Assembly: GCA_007449985.2 (NCBI GenBank)
Contig: VIIQ02000574.1
Location: forward strand, 124,001 to 188,000
Length of the DNA stretch: 64,000 nucleotides
Source of the DNA: Desmodesmus armatus
Taxonomy: Eukaryota > Chlorophyta > Chlorophyceae > Sphaeropleales > Scenedesmaceae
Direction: 5' to 3'
A program made the translations under genes and the position numbers. The notes beneath the pieces are model-generated. The model saw only the letters and a list, made by a program, of their open reading frames with translations, was not told where the DNA came from and searched no databases. Below are positions 1 through 10,135 of the stretch, piece by piece (the stretch's first letter is position 1; every line of letters begins with the position of its first letter).

Positions 1-57
1 GTGTCCAGGCTGCTGGTTGCTGAGACTTGCTGCTGTGTCTTTGCCACGTGCCTGCAG

Positions 58-480
58 ATCTGTAATGCATTCTGTGATTGCCTCACGGTGATCTTCTGCT
101 GCCCTTGCCGATGCTGCTGTGACTGTCCCAAGGTAAGAGTTCAGCACCGCATGCGCATGCAGGGAGTTGTGAGTTTGCCAAGCTTTGGCTGCTTGATGGC
201 CTCAGGCCACCCCGGCCAGGATACCAGAAGCAGTGCCTCTGCCACCAGCAGCAGCCTGCACATCAATCCTCCCCACCACATGACTGACACAACTCAGGCA
301 ACTGTGGTGTATAAGAGGCACATGCGTACTGCATGCATACAAACACATGTATGTTAAGTTGCTGCACAGGAATGACCGAAAGCATGCATGCGATTGCTTG
401 CACACTGATTGTAACCCGCTCCGATCTGCTGTGTCCTTGCCTGTCCACAGACCAGCGATGAGATGGTGAGGTACGGCTAG
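58..480 (+). CDS. Small cysteine-rich protein, upstream tandem copy (5' partial)
   Basis: I do not recognise the family. Two exons are visible: 58-132 (25 codons, preceded by an intron ending CCTGCAG) and 451-480 (encodes TSDEMVRYG then stop). The first exon lies before the window. The 25-codon exon ends FCCPCRCCCDCPK, and its partner at 2674-2748 has the same length, phase 0 at both ends, and 15 of 25 identical residues. The C-terminal exon starts T-S in both copies. By analogy with the complete downstream copy, the missing exon probably encodes a short N-terminus beginning Met-Gly-Cys. Likely a membrane-peripheral Cys-rich peptide; function unknown. Splice boundaries rest on phase and on agreement between the two copies. 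Confidence 0.6.
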
Positions 481-551
481 TCAGCCGCTGGGCAGCCGCC
501 CTTGCCACGCACGCCAACCTGTATTCCTGGCAGCAGCCGAGAGCGCGGGGC

Positions 552-629
552 TGCAGGTGCCATGGTGTGGTGACGTTAACATCCCTACCATGCAGGTGTC
601 ATGGTGTGGTGACGTCATCGTCTCTACCA
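552..629. repeat. 39-bp tandem duplication
   Basis: Two head-to-tail copies (552-590 and 591-629) with about 5 differences. Each carries a GGTGTGGTGACGT core, so the duplication doubles an ACGT-type site. Confidence 0.8.
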
Positions 630-653
630 ATGTTAACGTGGGAACGTTCCCAC
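571..653. promoter_or_regulatory. Cluster of ACGT-core palindromic sites
   Basis: Within 83 bp there are TGACGTTA (571), the perfect palindrome TGACGTCA (610-617), TTAACGTG (633-640) and the 16-bp perfect palindrome GTGGGAACGTTCCCAC (638-653). TGACGTCA-like sites are classic bZIP/CREB targets. It lies 3' of the upstream Cys-rich gene and about 1.8 kb 5' of the downstream one. A regulatory role is inferred. Confidence 0.3.
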
Positions 654-2458
654 TGGCGGCCCAGCCGGAACCAATCCAGAAAATTCCCCCCTGAGCAGCA
701 GCTGCTGGAGAAGCAGTTGCTACCGGCGTATTTCAGCAGCCGTGCAGCAAAATGAGTCAGACAGAGCAGAGAGAAAACAGTCACTGATCTGCGCAACGCG
801 CGTGAGCATAGTGGCACTTATGCTACTGCCATTTGCATTATTCATGGCTGCACTTGCAAGGTGCGCGACTGTACCGGCTTGTGGCGCGACTGTACCAGCA
901 CCTGTTGTGGCGCAATTGTGAGTGTGCGCACTCACTTGCAACGCTGCAACCTGGTATCCATCCCCATGTATGCACACATCCCAGTTGAATACTGGCTGCC
1001 GGGCGCAACTATCTCTCAAGGCGTGCTGGCAGCTGGCCCAAAATAGGCTGCTTGTTGGCCATCATTGTAAGCAGCCCCTGGATATTGTGGGGCTATGTCT
1101 GCCTGGATGGCTTTGATCAGCTGCCGAAGGGCGGCTTTATTCTCAGGGTCAGGCTTAGGGTCACCGCGCACTATTGGCAGTCCACAGCAGCAATGTTGTG
1201 TGTATCATAGCGCATGTACACAGATCAACATGTTGGCGGGAATCCTTTTTATGCCTGTAGAAGGCATGTTGCAAGGACTTTTGAGTGCTGGGAATTGTCC
1301 AGCCCCCTCTACATTGCAGCCAGGTTGCCGTGCCCTTGTGTGCACTAAGTGTAACATGCGCACTGCGGCAGCACATAGTGGTTGCCTCTCACTGATGATA
1401 CATAGTGGCCGTGCCACATGGCAGCAGCTGCTGCAGTGTGGCTCAGGGACTGTACAGCCCCTCAGCCTACACCAGCCAGCTACAAATCAGTTGCTCTACA
1501 TTGCCAGTTGGCTGCACGCCAGGAGACAAATGGCTTTTGCAAGAATAGCACAAACCAGTGGTACTCTTCCTTGCAGGGAGAAAAGCTTAGAGTGGTAGCT
1601 TGCGTGCACATTGTCCAGCCTCAACATCGTGCACATTCAACGTCGTGCCATTGAGTTTGATGATGCTTTGAGCGAGCCTAGACAGCCTTCCAGTCTCCAG
1701 TGACACAGAGCCGAACTTCACTCACCCATAGTGCCGCTCAAAAGCATCGATGATGCAACACCTCTTTTGGCGGCTCTTGCGTTCTCCCTCTTTCTCCCTC
1801 CCTTTTTCCAACTCTGCCACTCAGTGTTAGTGACTGGCACTGCACTTTACCTGGGAAGTACTCGTTAATTGCTTTCTGTTTGCCAGGGCATAGGGAAATG
1901 CAGCAGCCTTTTGCTTTTGTGTGCCGGCCCGGCAGGTTGGGGTGATGTGATATCACTGATATCATCATTGAAGGTCCCTGTGAGCTGGGTCGGGGGGGGG
2001 GGGGGAGATCGTTGGTCAGAAGCTATATCATTTGTTTCAAAGGGTGCTGCTGCACTGGGAGCAACCTTGCAATCGACGGCTATCCAAGGTTGCAGGAAGC
2101 AGGTTTCAAACAGAGAACCCCATTTGACCAACCAGAATGCACAAGAACGCCATCATTAGAGAATTTGACCTTGAAAAACAGCGAACTAGAGCACAGAACC
2201 GGACTACTGCTGTGTATCGCCCATACGCTAGTGTCGTTCTTGTTTCTGGCATCCCGGGTGAGCACATTGTGATGGAAATCTTCGGACGTAGTTACACATC
2301 ATGCACACAACAGATCTGCTCATGCTGAGAGTCAGCAGCGGCTGTGATGTTCGGGGTCAGCAGCAGCAGCACATGGGGGGTTACAGGAAGGTGCCCTTCA
2401 ACAGACCCGTTGTTGTCTGTCGTTACCGTTCCAATGCAGGCTCACATTTTACGTCACA

Positions 2459-2963
2459 ATGGGCTGCATCTCGGACATTTGCTGCCTACCATGCAAGGTG
2501 TGCTGCTCAACCTGCGCTCAGCTTCTGATGGGCCAGATGCCACTCCATCAGCACCTGCCTGCACCAGCCTTCCAGCCTGCAGGAGAGCAGCATGGTGCTG
2601 TGATCTAGTCCCGTCCATATAACTCCGTCAACCCTGTTTGCCGTGTGTCTGCTGACCTGACCTGTGCCTGCAGGTGCTCCGCTCCCTGTGTGATGCGCTG
2701 GTAGTGGTGTTCTGCTGCCCCTGCCGCTGCTGCTTTGGCTGCCCAAAGGTACGCTGGCCCACCTGTGCAGCATGGCGCTCGCACATCTGCTGTACATTTG
2801 CTGTACGCCCAAACAAGCCTGATCCAACTCAGCAGTAGTTGCAGCCTGTGTCTGCTATGGCACAACACAGTGATGTGCAGTTGATAACGACTCATGACGT
2901 ATGCTGCTGCCGCTGTTGCTGGTGTCCTGCCTGCAGACAAGCAGTGAAGGTGCTGTCATCTGA
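2459..2963 (+). CDS. Small cysteine-rich protein, complete copy, predicted N-myristoylated/palmitoylated
   Basis: I do not recognise the family. Three exons, all joined in phase 0: 2459-2497 (MGCISDICCLPCK), 2674-2748 (ends VVVFCCPCRCCFGCPK) and 2937-2963 (TSSEGAVI, stop). The product is 46 residues with 11 cysteines. The Met-Gly-Cys start fits the known pattern for N-myristoylation on Gly2 and S-acylation on Cys3. The middle is a short hydrophobic stretch running into CCPCRCC, so the peptide probably sits on a membrane; the clustered Cys could be acylated or bind metal. Introns are 176 and 188 nt. The exon structure is supported by the upstream paralogue (58-480), which keeps the same exon length and phase. 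A non-coding alternative cannot be excluded without transcripts. Confidence 0.6.
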
Positions 2964-4033
2964 CAGGATGTCAGGAGGCTGCAGCCACACAGTTGACTCA
3001 ACAACACAGATACACAGACAGCAGATCACAGTTTCTTCCAGCCATGCATACTGATCTATGCGCATCGGTCACAGCTTTAGAGGACTGCTCTTTAGATACT
3101 TGCATTTCAGGACAAGCATGCTCCCTTTCTTTTGGAGCAGCCAGACTACATCTACGGCACAGCTTTCTGGGGTTGGACCTTGCTTTATGATGCACCATTG
3201 TTGCCACCACCTGCGCAACTGCGCATGTGTGTTGTTCAACTGAACACGCTTTCAGAGCAAGTGTAACAGTATGCCATCCTGGCAGGCTTCTGCACAACCG
3301 CAAGCTACATATTTCTGCTGTGAGCTTGCTGTGAGGGTATGTTGCACCAACTGGCCCCCGTCCCACCTCAGTCCTCTGCCAATGACCATACTCGAGGAGG
3401 CAGCCCAAACCAATCTCAGGCGTGGAAATATTCCAGACCAGGGGAAAAGGCGACACTTCTAAAGTCAAAGGCTAAGGTTCGTAACTTTTAGGCAGCAACA
3501 CTGCCAATGTCAAACCGCAACAATGAGGGTCACGCTATGTGACATGGCATGCAGCATACAGGAACGTCCTTGCTGCTGCAAGCAGCTGCCATCTACGGCC
3601 CAAACCATACAAAGCAGTACACACTGCATGTTGAGTCTTACAAATGCAGCAGGGATGGGGGAAACAGGTTCCCATTGAGAGGGTGGCCGATAGCAATGAT
3701 AGATTCACGAAAGAAGGCGAGGGAGCGGGTCACCCCTCCACGCAACCACCCAGACACCTTGGCCATAGCATGATGAGGTGGTGTTGAGTGGCAAATCCAT
3801 GGCACAGTATAACAGCAGCGCTCCTCACAGTGACAGCAACAAGCATGGGTAGCATGTGAAGCACAAGTCTATCTGTTGTCCTTACCGCCAGGCCAGGACA
3901 CCAACTGTGTGGGGCATGTCTAATGCGATGTCAACACCAGAACAACTTGATCAAAAGTGAATCAGCAGTTTTTGCAAGCAAACAGCAGCAGCTGTCAATC
4001 AGCAGCTGCGCTTTGACAACGTGGCTTGCCTTC
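2964..4033. other. Intergenic region, no gene seen
   Basis: Lies between the 3' ends of the Cys-rich gene (+) and the DTWD1-type gene (-), so it mainly holds 3' UTRs. A 156-codon open frame on the minus strand (2998-3468) shows no domain, signal or matching splice context and is not called. Confidence 0.5.
3262..3266 (+). terminator. Candidate TGTAA poly(A) signal of the Cys-rich gene
   Basis: TGTAA about 300 nt after the stop at 2963. TGTAA is the usual chlorophyte poly(A) signal, but at this distance a chance match is possible. Confidence 0.3.
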
Positions 4034-6387
4034 CTACGTACTGCCAGCAGCCTCCAAACAGCGCTGCTGCTGCACTACTGCTGCGCTGTCAGTTTTACAA
4101 CCAGTATCTCCAGCTGAGCTTGCCTGGTGCTGCTGTAGCTGCGGCGGCTCCTGCTGCGACGCCTGCTGCTGCTGTTGCAGCTGCTGCTGCGCCTGCAACT
4201 CTATTTCTGGCTGTGACTCCAGCTGCTGCTGTCCCTGGTGCTGCCCCTGGTTCTCCGTTTGTAGCTGTGACTCCGGTGGCTGCTGTTGCTGGTCCTGCTG
4301 CTGCTGCCCCTGCTGCTCTTCCCGCTGGCGCCGCCTCTTCTGTTTTGCATAGCCTCCTTGCTGCTCGCGCAGCTTGCGCTTGGTCTCCCTCTCTGTCGAA
4401 GCCTTTTCAACGACCTTGTGCTGGTAGGCATAGTACCACAGCAGGTTGTCCCAGTAAGCTGCAGGCTCAGGGTAGCACCCTGCAAGCACAGCAACAGCCA
4501 ACAGCAACAAACACTGGGCCTGAGCGAACTGGTGAAAGCATGCCCTCATGCAGGGTGTTGGCCAGGGGCCTCAACGCGCCTTGCTGGACGCATACCAGCC
4601 CACTTCAAGCTCCACAGATGCACTTGTTCTGCTGCCAGGTTTGACGAGTCGACACAACCACACTATACATGGCTCCCAAACCTAGAGCATGCTTCTGTTT
4701 CAAGTCTAGCACCTGCAATGCTTGGCACCACGCCATGCCTGTTGCGACCAGAGTGCACTCATAGCCGTACCTGCAAAGGCCATTGCCCTCATCAGGAGGT
4801 GCAGCGCCTCAATGGTGCACACCCCCTCGTCAGTGACACCCTCGGTGTGGTAGCGCCAGAAGGTGCTGCGGGGGTTGCCTGGTAGCTTCACCTGCAGCAG
4901 GCAGGCAGTAGGGGTAGTTGTGGTTGTGGGAATCGGGGTTAGAACGGCACATTTTAGGGCTTATGATGCCAAAACCATTGTGTGCTGTTTGCGCTCTGCG
5001 AGGTTCCCTCATGTTGCAGAGGGCAAAACGGCAATTCCATGGCGAGAGGTGAAATGCAATGTGATGCTGACTTCTGAATTGTGCTTCTGGCTGCAGATAC
5101 AGGTGTATGTTGACAATGGGCTCACATCTAGACCGTACGCACACACTTCCAGTGGGACAGTCCAGCAGATGAGCTTGTGCTGATGTGTGTGCCATGTGCT
5201 GCTTGCTCACCCTCTTCATGCCCTCCAGCACAGGATGCCCATTAAGCTCCTTGGCCTTGCGCCTGCAGCAACACAGCACACCGCATCACACGTGGCACAG
5301 CATCAGGGAGCCATAGCACGCCACAGCATGGCACAGGATGATCAGGGTGCAGCGCTTGCAGGACAAACCAAGAGAGGACGCTGTGTGGCAATGTGTCACA
5401 GCTCTGGTGGCACCCAGGCTTGTCGTCAGCACAGACTAGAGCGCATACGCCCATCGGACTTGGTGTTGCTAGATACTCTTGGATGAAACCAGGCTGGCCA
5501 CCCTCACCACTTTGAGTCTATGATGATGATGTGCTCCAGTTGCTCCACTGGCAGCTGCTCGGGCAGCACGGCATCGTCTGAGGGGAACATCACCACTGAG
5601 CGGGTACGGTCCAACGTCGGCAACTCTTCTAAGCTGCACACGTATAACCACATGCGGCCACGAGCAAGAAACAACGTGAACTAGCCAGCAGTAGCTTGTG
5701 TTGCGTTTCACAAGCCTGAACCTTACGCCACTGCCAAGAGACTGACAACACTGCAGGTGCAGTGCTCGTGGTGGTTCCTGCTGATGCACTGACACTGAGA
5801 TCCCAGCAGCACGCCCTTCTGAACCACCATTCATCATGATAGCGAAACACAGCAGCCGTATTCCACAGCCGTCACTGTTCAGACAGTGAGATCTCACCTC
5901 TGCAGGTGCACCTGCCCCTTGCACAGCACGCCTGCATGTGTGCCAGTGGCCTTGGCCGCTGCCTCAGAGGCGTGTGTGATGATGTGCAGCTGAAAGGGCA
6001 GCTTGACGTTGGGTGTGCTGGTGAAGGGCACCAGGCAGTTGTAGCAGAACAGCGCCCTAGACCTGCCACTGTACTGACACACACGCGAGGAGGGACGGGG
6101 GTGAGGGACGAAGGGGGCAGGGAGGGGGCAACGCAATCAGCTGCTTGCAAGCTGAGTACATCTTGCACAGTAAAGTATGTTATCAAAACGTGCGATCAGC
6201 CGACCCTGAAGGACTACTTTGCAGGGCTGCTGGCAGCTGCTGCCTTGCCTCACCACTGGGGGCATGGCTGTCGCTTGGGTGCCTTTTCCAAGGGCTCAAA
6301 CGAGTCCAGCTGTAGGTCCTCTAGGTTGAGGCTCTGCATCTGCCAGGTGGGCCGTCGTTGAGCGAAAACTTGCTTTTCCTGGGCCAT
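4034..6387 (-). CDS. DTWD1: DTW-domain tRNA-uridine aminocarboxypropyltransferase, DTWD1 type
   Basis: DTWD proteins transfer the 3-amino-3-carboxypropyl group of SAM to a tRNA uridine (acp3U). Six exons on the minus strand: 6254-6387, 5898-6068, 5508-5633, 5211-5262, 4771-4891, 4034-4479; every phase closes and gives 349 residues. The N-terminus has a zinc-type C42-x2-C45-x7-C53-x2-C56 (CPQCGRSRALFCYNC). The core runs VVMFPSDDAV, IIIIDSKW (position of the family D-x-[TS]-W motif) and STFWRYH, which is typical of DTWD1 rather than DTWD2. A Cys-Thr-Ile-Glu stretch of the C-terminal active region (VCTIEAL) follows. After the fold comes a basic patch and about 90 residues rich in Gln. The start ATG is the first in exon 1. 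Oddity: Lys occupies the DTW threonine position. TGTAA at 3638-3642 (complement) may be the poly(A) signal. Confidence 0.88.
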
Positions 6388-6675
6388 ATTGATTGCAGCT
6401 GCTGTGTTGGACTGTTGTACTCGGAGTGCCTTTCTGACGCGATCAATATCAGTAATTTTTAAACCAAAATGAACTATGGAAACTTCCTATTGAGGTTTGC
6501 TCCTGCAACCAAAAAGCGGTTGTAGGCAGTAGCAGATCTGAATAACTGTCACGTCAACGGAATTGTGCACAGTTGATGCTGTACGTGTGGTTGTGCCACA
6601 ATTCATGTCAGACGTTGGGCAGCCTTGGAGCTGCATTTGAGCATACCACTGCCAAATATCCCTGGCAGCCAAGCC
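6388..6675. promoter_or_regulatory. Divergent promoter region between the DTWD1- and DPH6-type genes
   Basis: The two start codons are head-to-head with 288 bp between them. The region is AT-richer than its surroundings (for example ATCAATATCAGTAATTTTTA at 6443-6462). Shared regulation is inferred from the spacing; no defined element was identified. Confidence 0.45.
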
Positions 6676-7680
6676 ATGGCCACAGCTGTGTCATTCACTG
6701 GTGGCAAAGACAGCATGCTGGCACTCCACCTCGCCTCAGGCCATCAGCACCACCTTATTCCCTCTTTTGTGGCCAACTCCCTAGCACAGCAGTCTCAACT
6801 TCCGCCAGTCACACTTCTGGTTACCTTCGCTCCACCAGGCAGTGACTTCAAGGCCCATCCATTGCCAGTCATCAAGGCTCTAGCTGCAGCCCTCAACATC
6901 CCTCACGTGATGTGTGATGTTGAGCCACCATCATACCTCGACAGCTACAGGCAGCAGATACAGCGGCTGCACACAGAGCATGGCATAACACACCTTGTGA
7001 CAGGTGACATTCTGGACGTTGCGAGCGGCTTCATGGACAGGGCAGTGGATGGTACAAAGGTACAGCTGGTGCGTCCCCTATGGCAGTGCCCAAGGCGCAA
7101 TGTCCTGACTGTCCTGCACGACCTCAAAATTCGCAGCAAGATCAGCTGTATCAATGTGGCCAAGTATGAAATCCCCGCAGCGCTGCAGCCTGTTGCTACT
7201 GGTGTACGGCAGCCCCAGCGAGAGACGGCATTGCAGGTTGCGGCAGTGGCAGAGGCAGCAGCTGCACAGCAGCAGCATGCAGCTGTTGGTCCAAAGCCCC
7301 ACGCTGCGCTGGCACCACCACAGCCATTGCAAGCCTGCGAAGTGCAAGCACAGCATCTCACAGTCCTGCAGAATGGCAGCACAGGTGCTGCAGCTATGCC
7401 AGGTGACAGGCACATCTTTGATGCTCAGAGATATCTGCTGGGGCAGGAGTTGATGGAGGAGCTTGTGGCTGGGCCTTTGTCTGTTGCTGAGCAGCTGTGT
7501 GGGGCTGACATTTGTGGGGAGCATGGGGAGTACCATACGCTTGTGTTTGATGCCCCGCTGATGTCTGCATCTCTGCAGCTTGTGGCTGCTGAGCACAAAG
7601 TGGTGTGCTCAGGTACCTTTACGCATGCCTATGTTGTGTGGGAGCCGTTTGCGGCTGTTTCCCCAGTTCGATCCTCATAG
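6676..7680 (+). CDS. DPH6: Diphthine-ammonia ligase-like PP-loop ATPase
   Basis: DPH6 uses ATP and ammonium to amidate diphthine on elongation factor 2, the last step of diphthamide synthesis. The protein opens with the PP-loop motif SFTGGKDS (residues 6-13) and continues with LVTGDILDVAS and a Trp-Gln-Cys-Pro-Arg-Arg stretch. It ends with the family signature CGEHGEYHTLVFDAPL near residue 280. The 334-residue reading uses the ATG at 6676, which has a strong context (AGCCATGGC) and puts the PP-loop right at the N-terminus; an in-frame ATG at 6625 would add 17 residues without motifs. A low-complexity Ala/Gln-rich insert (about residues 175-230) splits the fold. The gene has no intron, unlike every other well-resolved gene here, which could mean retroposition or transfer. 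A generic DUF71-type ATP pyrophosphatase role is the alternative. Confidence 0.85.
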   Translation: MATAVSFTGGKDSMLALHLASGHQHHLIPSFVANSLAQQSQLPPVTLLVTFAPPGSDFKAHPLPVIKALAAALNIPHVMCDVEPPSYLDSYRQQIQRLHTEHGITHLVTGDILDVASGFMDRAVDGTKVQLVRPLWQCPRRNVLTVLHDLKIRSKISCINVAKYEIPAALQPVATGVRQPQRETALQVAAVAEAAAAQQQHAAVGPKPHAALAPPQPLQACEVQAQHLTVLQNGSTGAAAMPGDRHIFDAQRYLLGQELMEELVAGPLSVAEQLCGADICGEHGEYHTLVFDAPLMSASLQLVAAEHKVVCSGTFTHAYVVWEPFAAVSPVRSS

Positions 7681-8418
7681 CAGAATTGACAAATACTGCC
7701 GTGGTGCTGAGTTTGCACGATGCACACTTGTCATTGAAGTTGCTGGACTGAATGATAGTGCGCCCATCACGCTAGCATGGCGGCAGACGGATGTTTGAGG
7801 GTGATCCATCATGGTGCCTGCACAAGCTGTGCATGGTATCTCGTGCCTCTGCAAGCATAGTTGCCCTGCAGCGAAGGAGTGGTATCACCACGCTGAAGTA
7901 ACAGTGCATGTGTAGCAACGTTTTTGTCGTACAATCAACATGATGTTGACAAGGCCAGGACCCAAGGTTGCCCCAGGCTTTGTCCATCTCACTAATCAGC
8001 GAACCCCTTGCCCAAACGGGGGTACGGCTTGCTTGTGCAGTTCTCGTAGTCGATTCTGGGGAAAGATTGTATGGTTCCGTTCAATGCTGCCATTGTTGGG
8101 AACAAAGGCGGGAACATGGGGGGTCATGGCGGGAGTGTGGAAATTGTTCAACATGGCGTGCTGGCAATCACTCAGAAATAGTGAAGCACACGTCGTCGGT
8201 ATTTACGATTGCCTATCATAGGATCAGCGACGACCCTGGATCTGCAAGGTTTGACCGCCTTGAGCCGCGATGCAACTGCTAGGTACAGGCATTCCATCCA
8301 CAGGCCTATGCAGCGCATGAATTTAGTAGTCTTACCAATATCGCGATTGTTGCACTTTTAATCCTGTCATTCTGTCGCCCCCTCGAAAACGATCGCACGC
8401 AGTTGTGGCAAGAGCACA
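7681..8418. other. Intergenic region, no gene seen
   Basis: Between the DPH6-type gene and the secreted-protein gene. Only short open frames without motifs; the last 150 bp are AT-richer and probably include the downstream promoter. Confidence 0.5.
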
Positions 8419-9245
8419 ATGCCTAGAAAAATGCATGCAAGCCATTTTTTGCTGGCCATTATGCTTTATATTGCGGGTAAGATCGCCAGACAGACCTTGT
8501 GGACGCTGCCAGGTCAACAGCAGTTGGACACAGCTGCCTGCAACTCTGCACGTGCAGACACCTGTCTTGAACTATATGCAAATGCTGATTATGCATGCGA
8601 CTTACTTATGTTGTTGCTGCAGTGTGTTTCAGCTACGCAAGGCATGTTCCTGTGAAGCTTGCGGCACAACCTGGCGACAGCAAGCAGCAGCGTGCCCTGC
8701 TTGGCAGCACTGGCCTGCAGGTCAGCAACAAGCAGCAGGCGAGGTCAGCAGGCCACAAGGCAGTTCGCACAGCCCAGCTTGGTGGTGGGGATGGCTTACC
8801 CCCCTTTGTTGGTGCAGACGTCCCTAGGGGCCCCCGAGCAGCAGTGCCTCAGCAGTTTGGCGGCCCTGGCTTTGACAACTTCAATGGTGGTGGCTTCAAT
8901 GGCGGAGGTGGTTTCAATGGTGGGGGCAGAGCCAACTGGTACAACATTGCAGGACTTACAGCCAATGCTGTGGACCTAACAGTGGATGTCGGCACGTCCT
9001 TGCTTGCACCCGTAGTCAATGGCGTGGCCAGCAACATTCCATTGATGGTGCCTGCTGGTCCAGATGGCTTGTGCATGCGGGGCCAACCCACATTCTTGCC
9101 AAGGTTTGGTGCAGTCATGTGTGTAGTGGGCAATGGAGCGAGTGTGACCAATTACATGTTCAGGGCAGCAAACGTCCTGGTAGATGCTGCTGCGAGGGGT
9201 GTTGGGCTTGCTGGGCAGATTGCGGCTGTGGCTTCAGGAAAGTAG
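8419..9245 (+). CDS. Predicted secreted Gly-rich protein of unknown function
   Basis: I do not recognise a family. Two exons, 8419-8476 and 8623-9245, join at phase 1 and give 226 residues. The junction builds an uninterrupted signal peptide: basic MPRKMH, a hydrophobic core FLLAIMLYIAVCF, then a likely signal-peptidase site after FSYA (about residue 25). The mature part is polar and Gln-rich, then has Gly-rich repeats (GGFNGGGGFNGGG). It ends in a hydrophobic domain with two cysteines (LCMRGQP and VMCVVGNG) that could pair. The fact that exon 1 alone supplies half of the signal peptide and is in phase is the main support for the model. Candidate roles are cell wall or extracellular matrix, by composition only. 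TGTAA occurs at 9656-9660. Confidence 0.62.
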
Positions 9246-10135
9246 AGCAGGAGTAGAGTGAGTGACTTACTGTCGACAGCTCAGCTAGTTGCGATACAGC
9301 AGCAGGGCATGGTCAGCCCCACACTGTGAATGTGTGGGTGTGTTTGCCAGGCACTGCAACAGAGTGCCTTGATGGTTGGGGCTGTGACAGCTGTGGCTGG
9401 GGCTGCTGGTGCAGTCCGGCCAGTCCTGGGCAGTAGCAGCATTGCCTGACAGGGAATGCCACAGCAGTGTGGCTGACAGTGGCTGTGAAACCACCAACTA
9501 CTGCTTACTGTGTTCTCGTGGTGCTGCAGTGATGCAGTGTTTTAGGTGCCTCAGGACTGTGGTTGTGTGCGCAGAAGTGTTATTTTGCAGATGAGGCTCA
9601 GCTGACAAGCTCCCTGAGTGCCCAAACGACAATGTTTGAAGTTTGAGCTGGGTGTTGTAAGTTTCATGGCAGATACAGACCACGCCAAACTAGGAACTGC
9701 ATCAGTCTCTTCAGTTACTGTATAGTGCCATCTGCAGCCTTGCAACCACCCCGGTGACCTGTTGTACAAGTGCTACAAGCTGAAGCTTGCAATAGCAGTG
9801 ACCAACGCATAGCAGTGGCCCAAGCCTTCAGCCTCTGCGATCTTACTACAACGCATAGCAGTGGCCCAAGCATTACTATTGGGATTGAGACATACACCCA
9901 GATCAAAACCAGCCTACAGGCTGCACCTCTGCCAACTGTTGATGCCCAACTGGTCTTACCTTGTGGCTGTCTTGGTGTTTGAACACTACAGCTTTGACTG
10001 TACCAACTGCCACGACTGCCTATTGCGTTGGATCCTGTCTGGTGGTTGAGGGCTACAGTAAGAACTCAGTGTTTGCATTGCACCCGCACCTTGCAGCTAC
10101 AGGTTGAGAGAGCCAACGACAAGCAAGCAAGGCAG
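9246..10135. other. Intergenic region containing a structured repeat
   Basis: 3' region of the secreted-protein gene and 5' region of the cupin gene. No gene seen. Holds the 69-nt repeat structure at 9803-9871. Confidence 0.5.
9803..9871. repeat. 23-nt core between 23-nt direct repeats (locus 1)
   Basis: Two identical 23-nt repeats (9803-9825 and 9849-9871, beginning CAACGCATAGCAGTGGCCCA) flank a 23-nt core (9826-9848, beginning CTTCAGCCTCTGCGATCTTA). The core recurs in inverted orientation at 17726-17748, again between direct repeats, but there the flanking repeats have a different sequence. Both loci have a 46-nt period. Confidence 0.85.

Larger units (their letters stand above)
481..2458. 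other. Intergenic stretch between the two Cys-rich genes
   Basis: No convincing gene. It holds the 3' region of the upstream copy, a 39-bp tandem repeat, a cluster of ACGT-core sites (571-653), short GCGCGACTGTACC-type repeats near 862-895, and a poly-G run near 1990. Open frames here are short and lack motifs or matching splice sites. Confidence 0.5.

Noticed and set aside
2998..3468. 156-codon minus-strand open frame
   Set aside because: No recognisable domain, signal or splice partner; lies in a convergent 3' region.
9803..9871. CRISPR-like repeat-spacer unit
   Set aside because: Only two repeats, and the 'spacer' rather than the repeat is what recurs elsewhere; the setting is eukaryotic.
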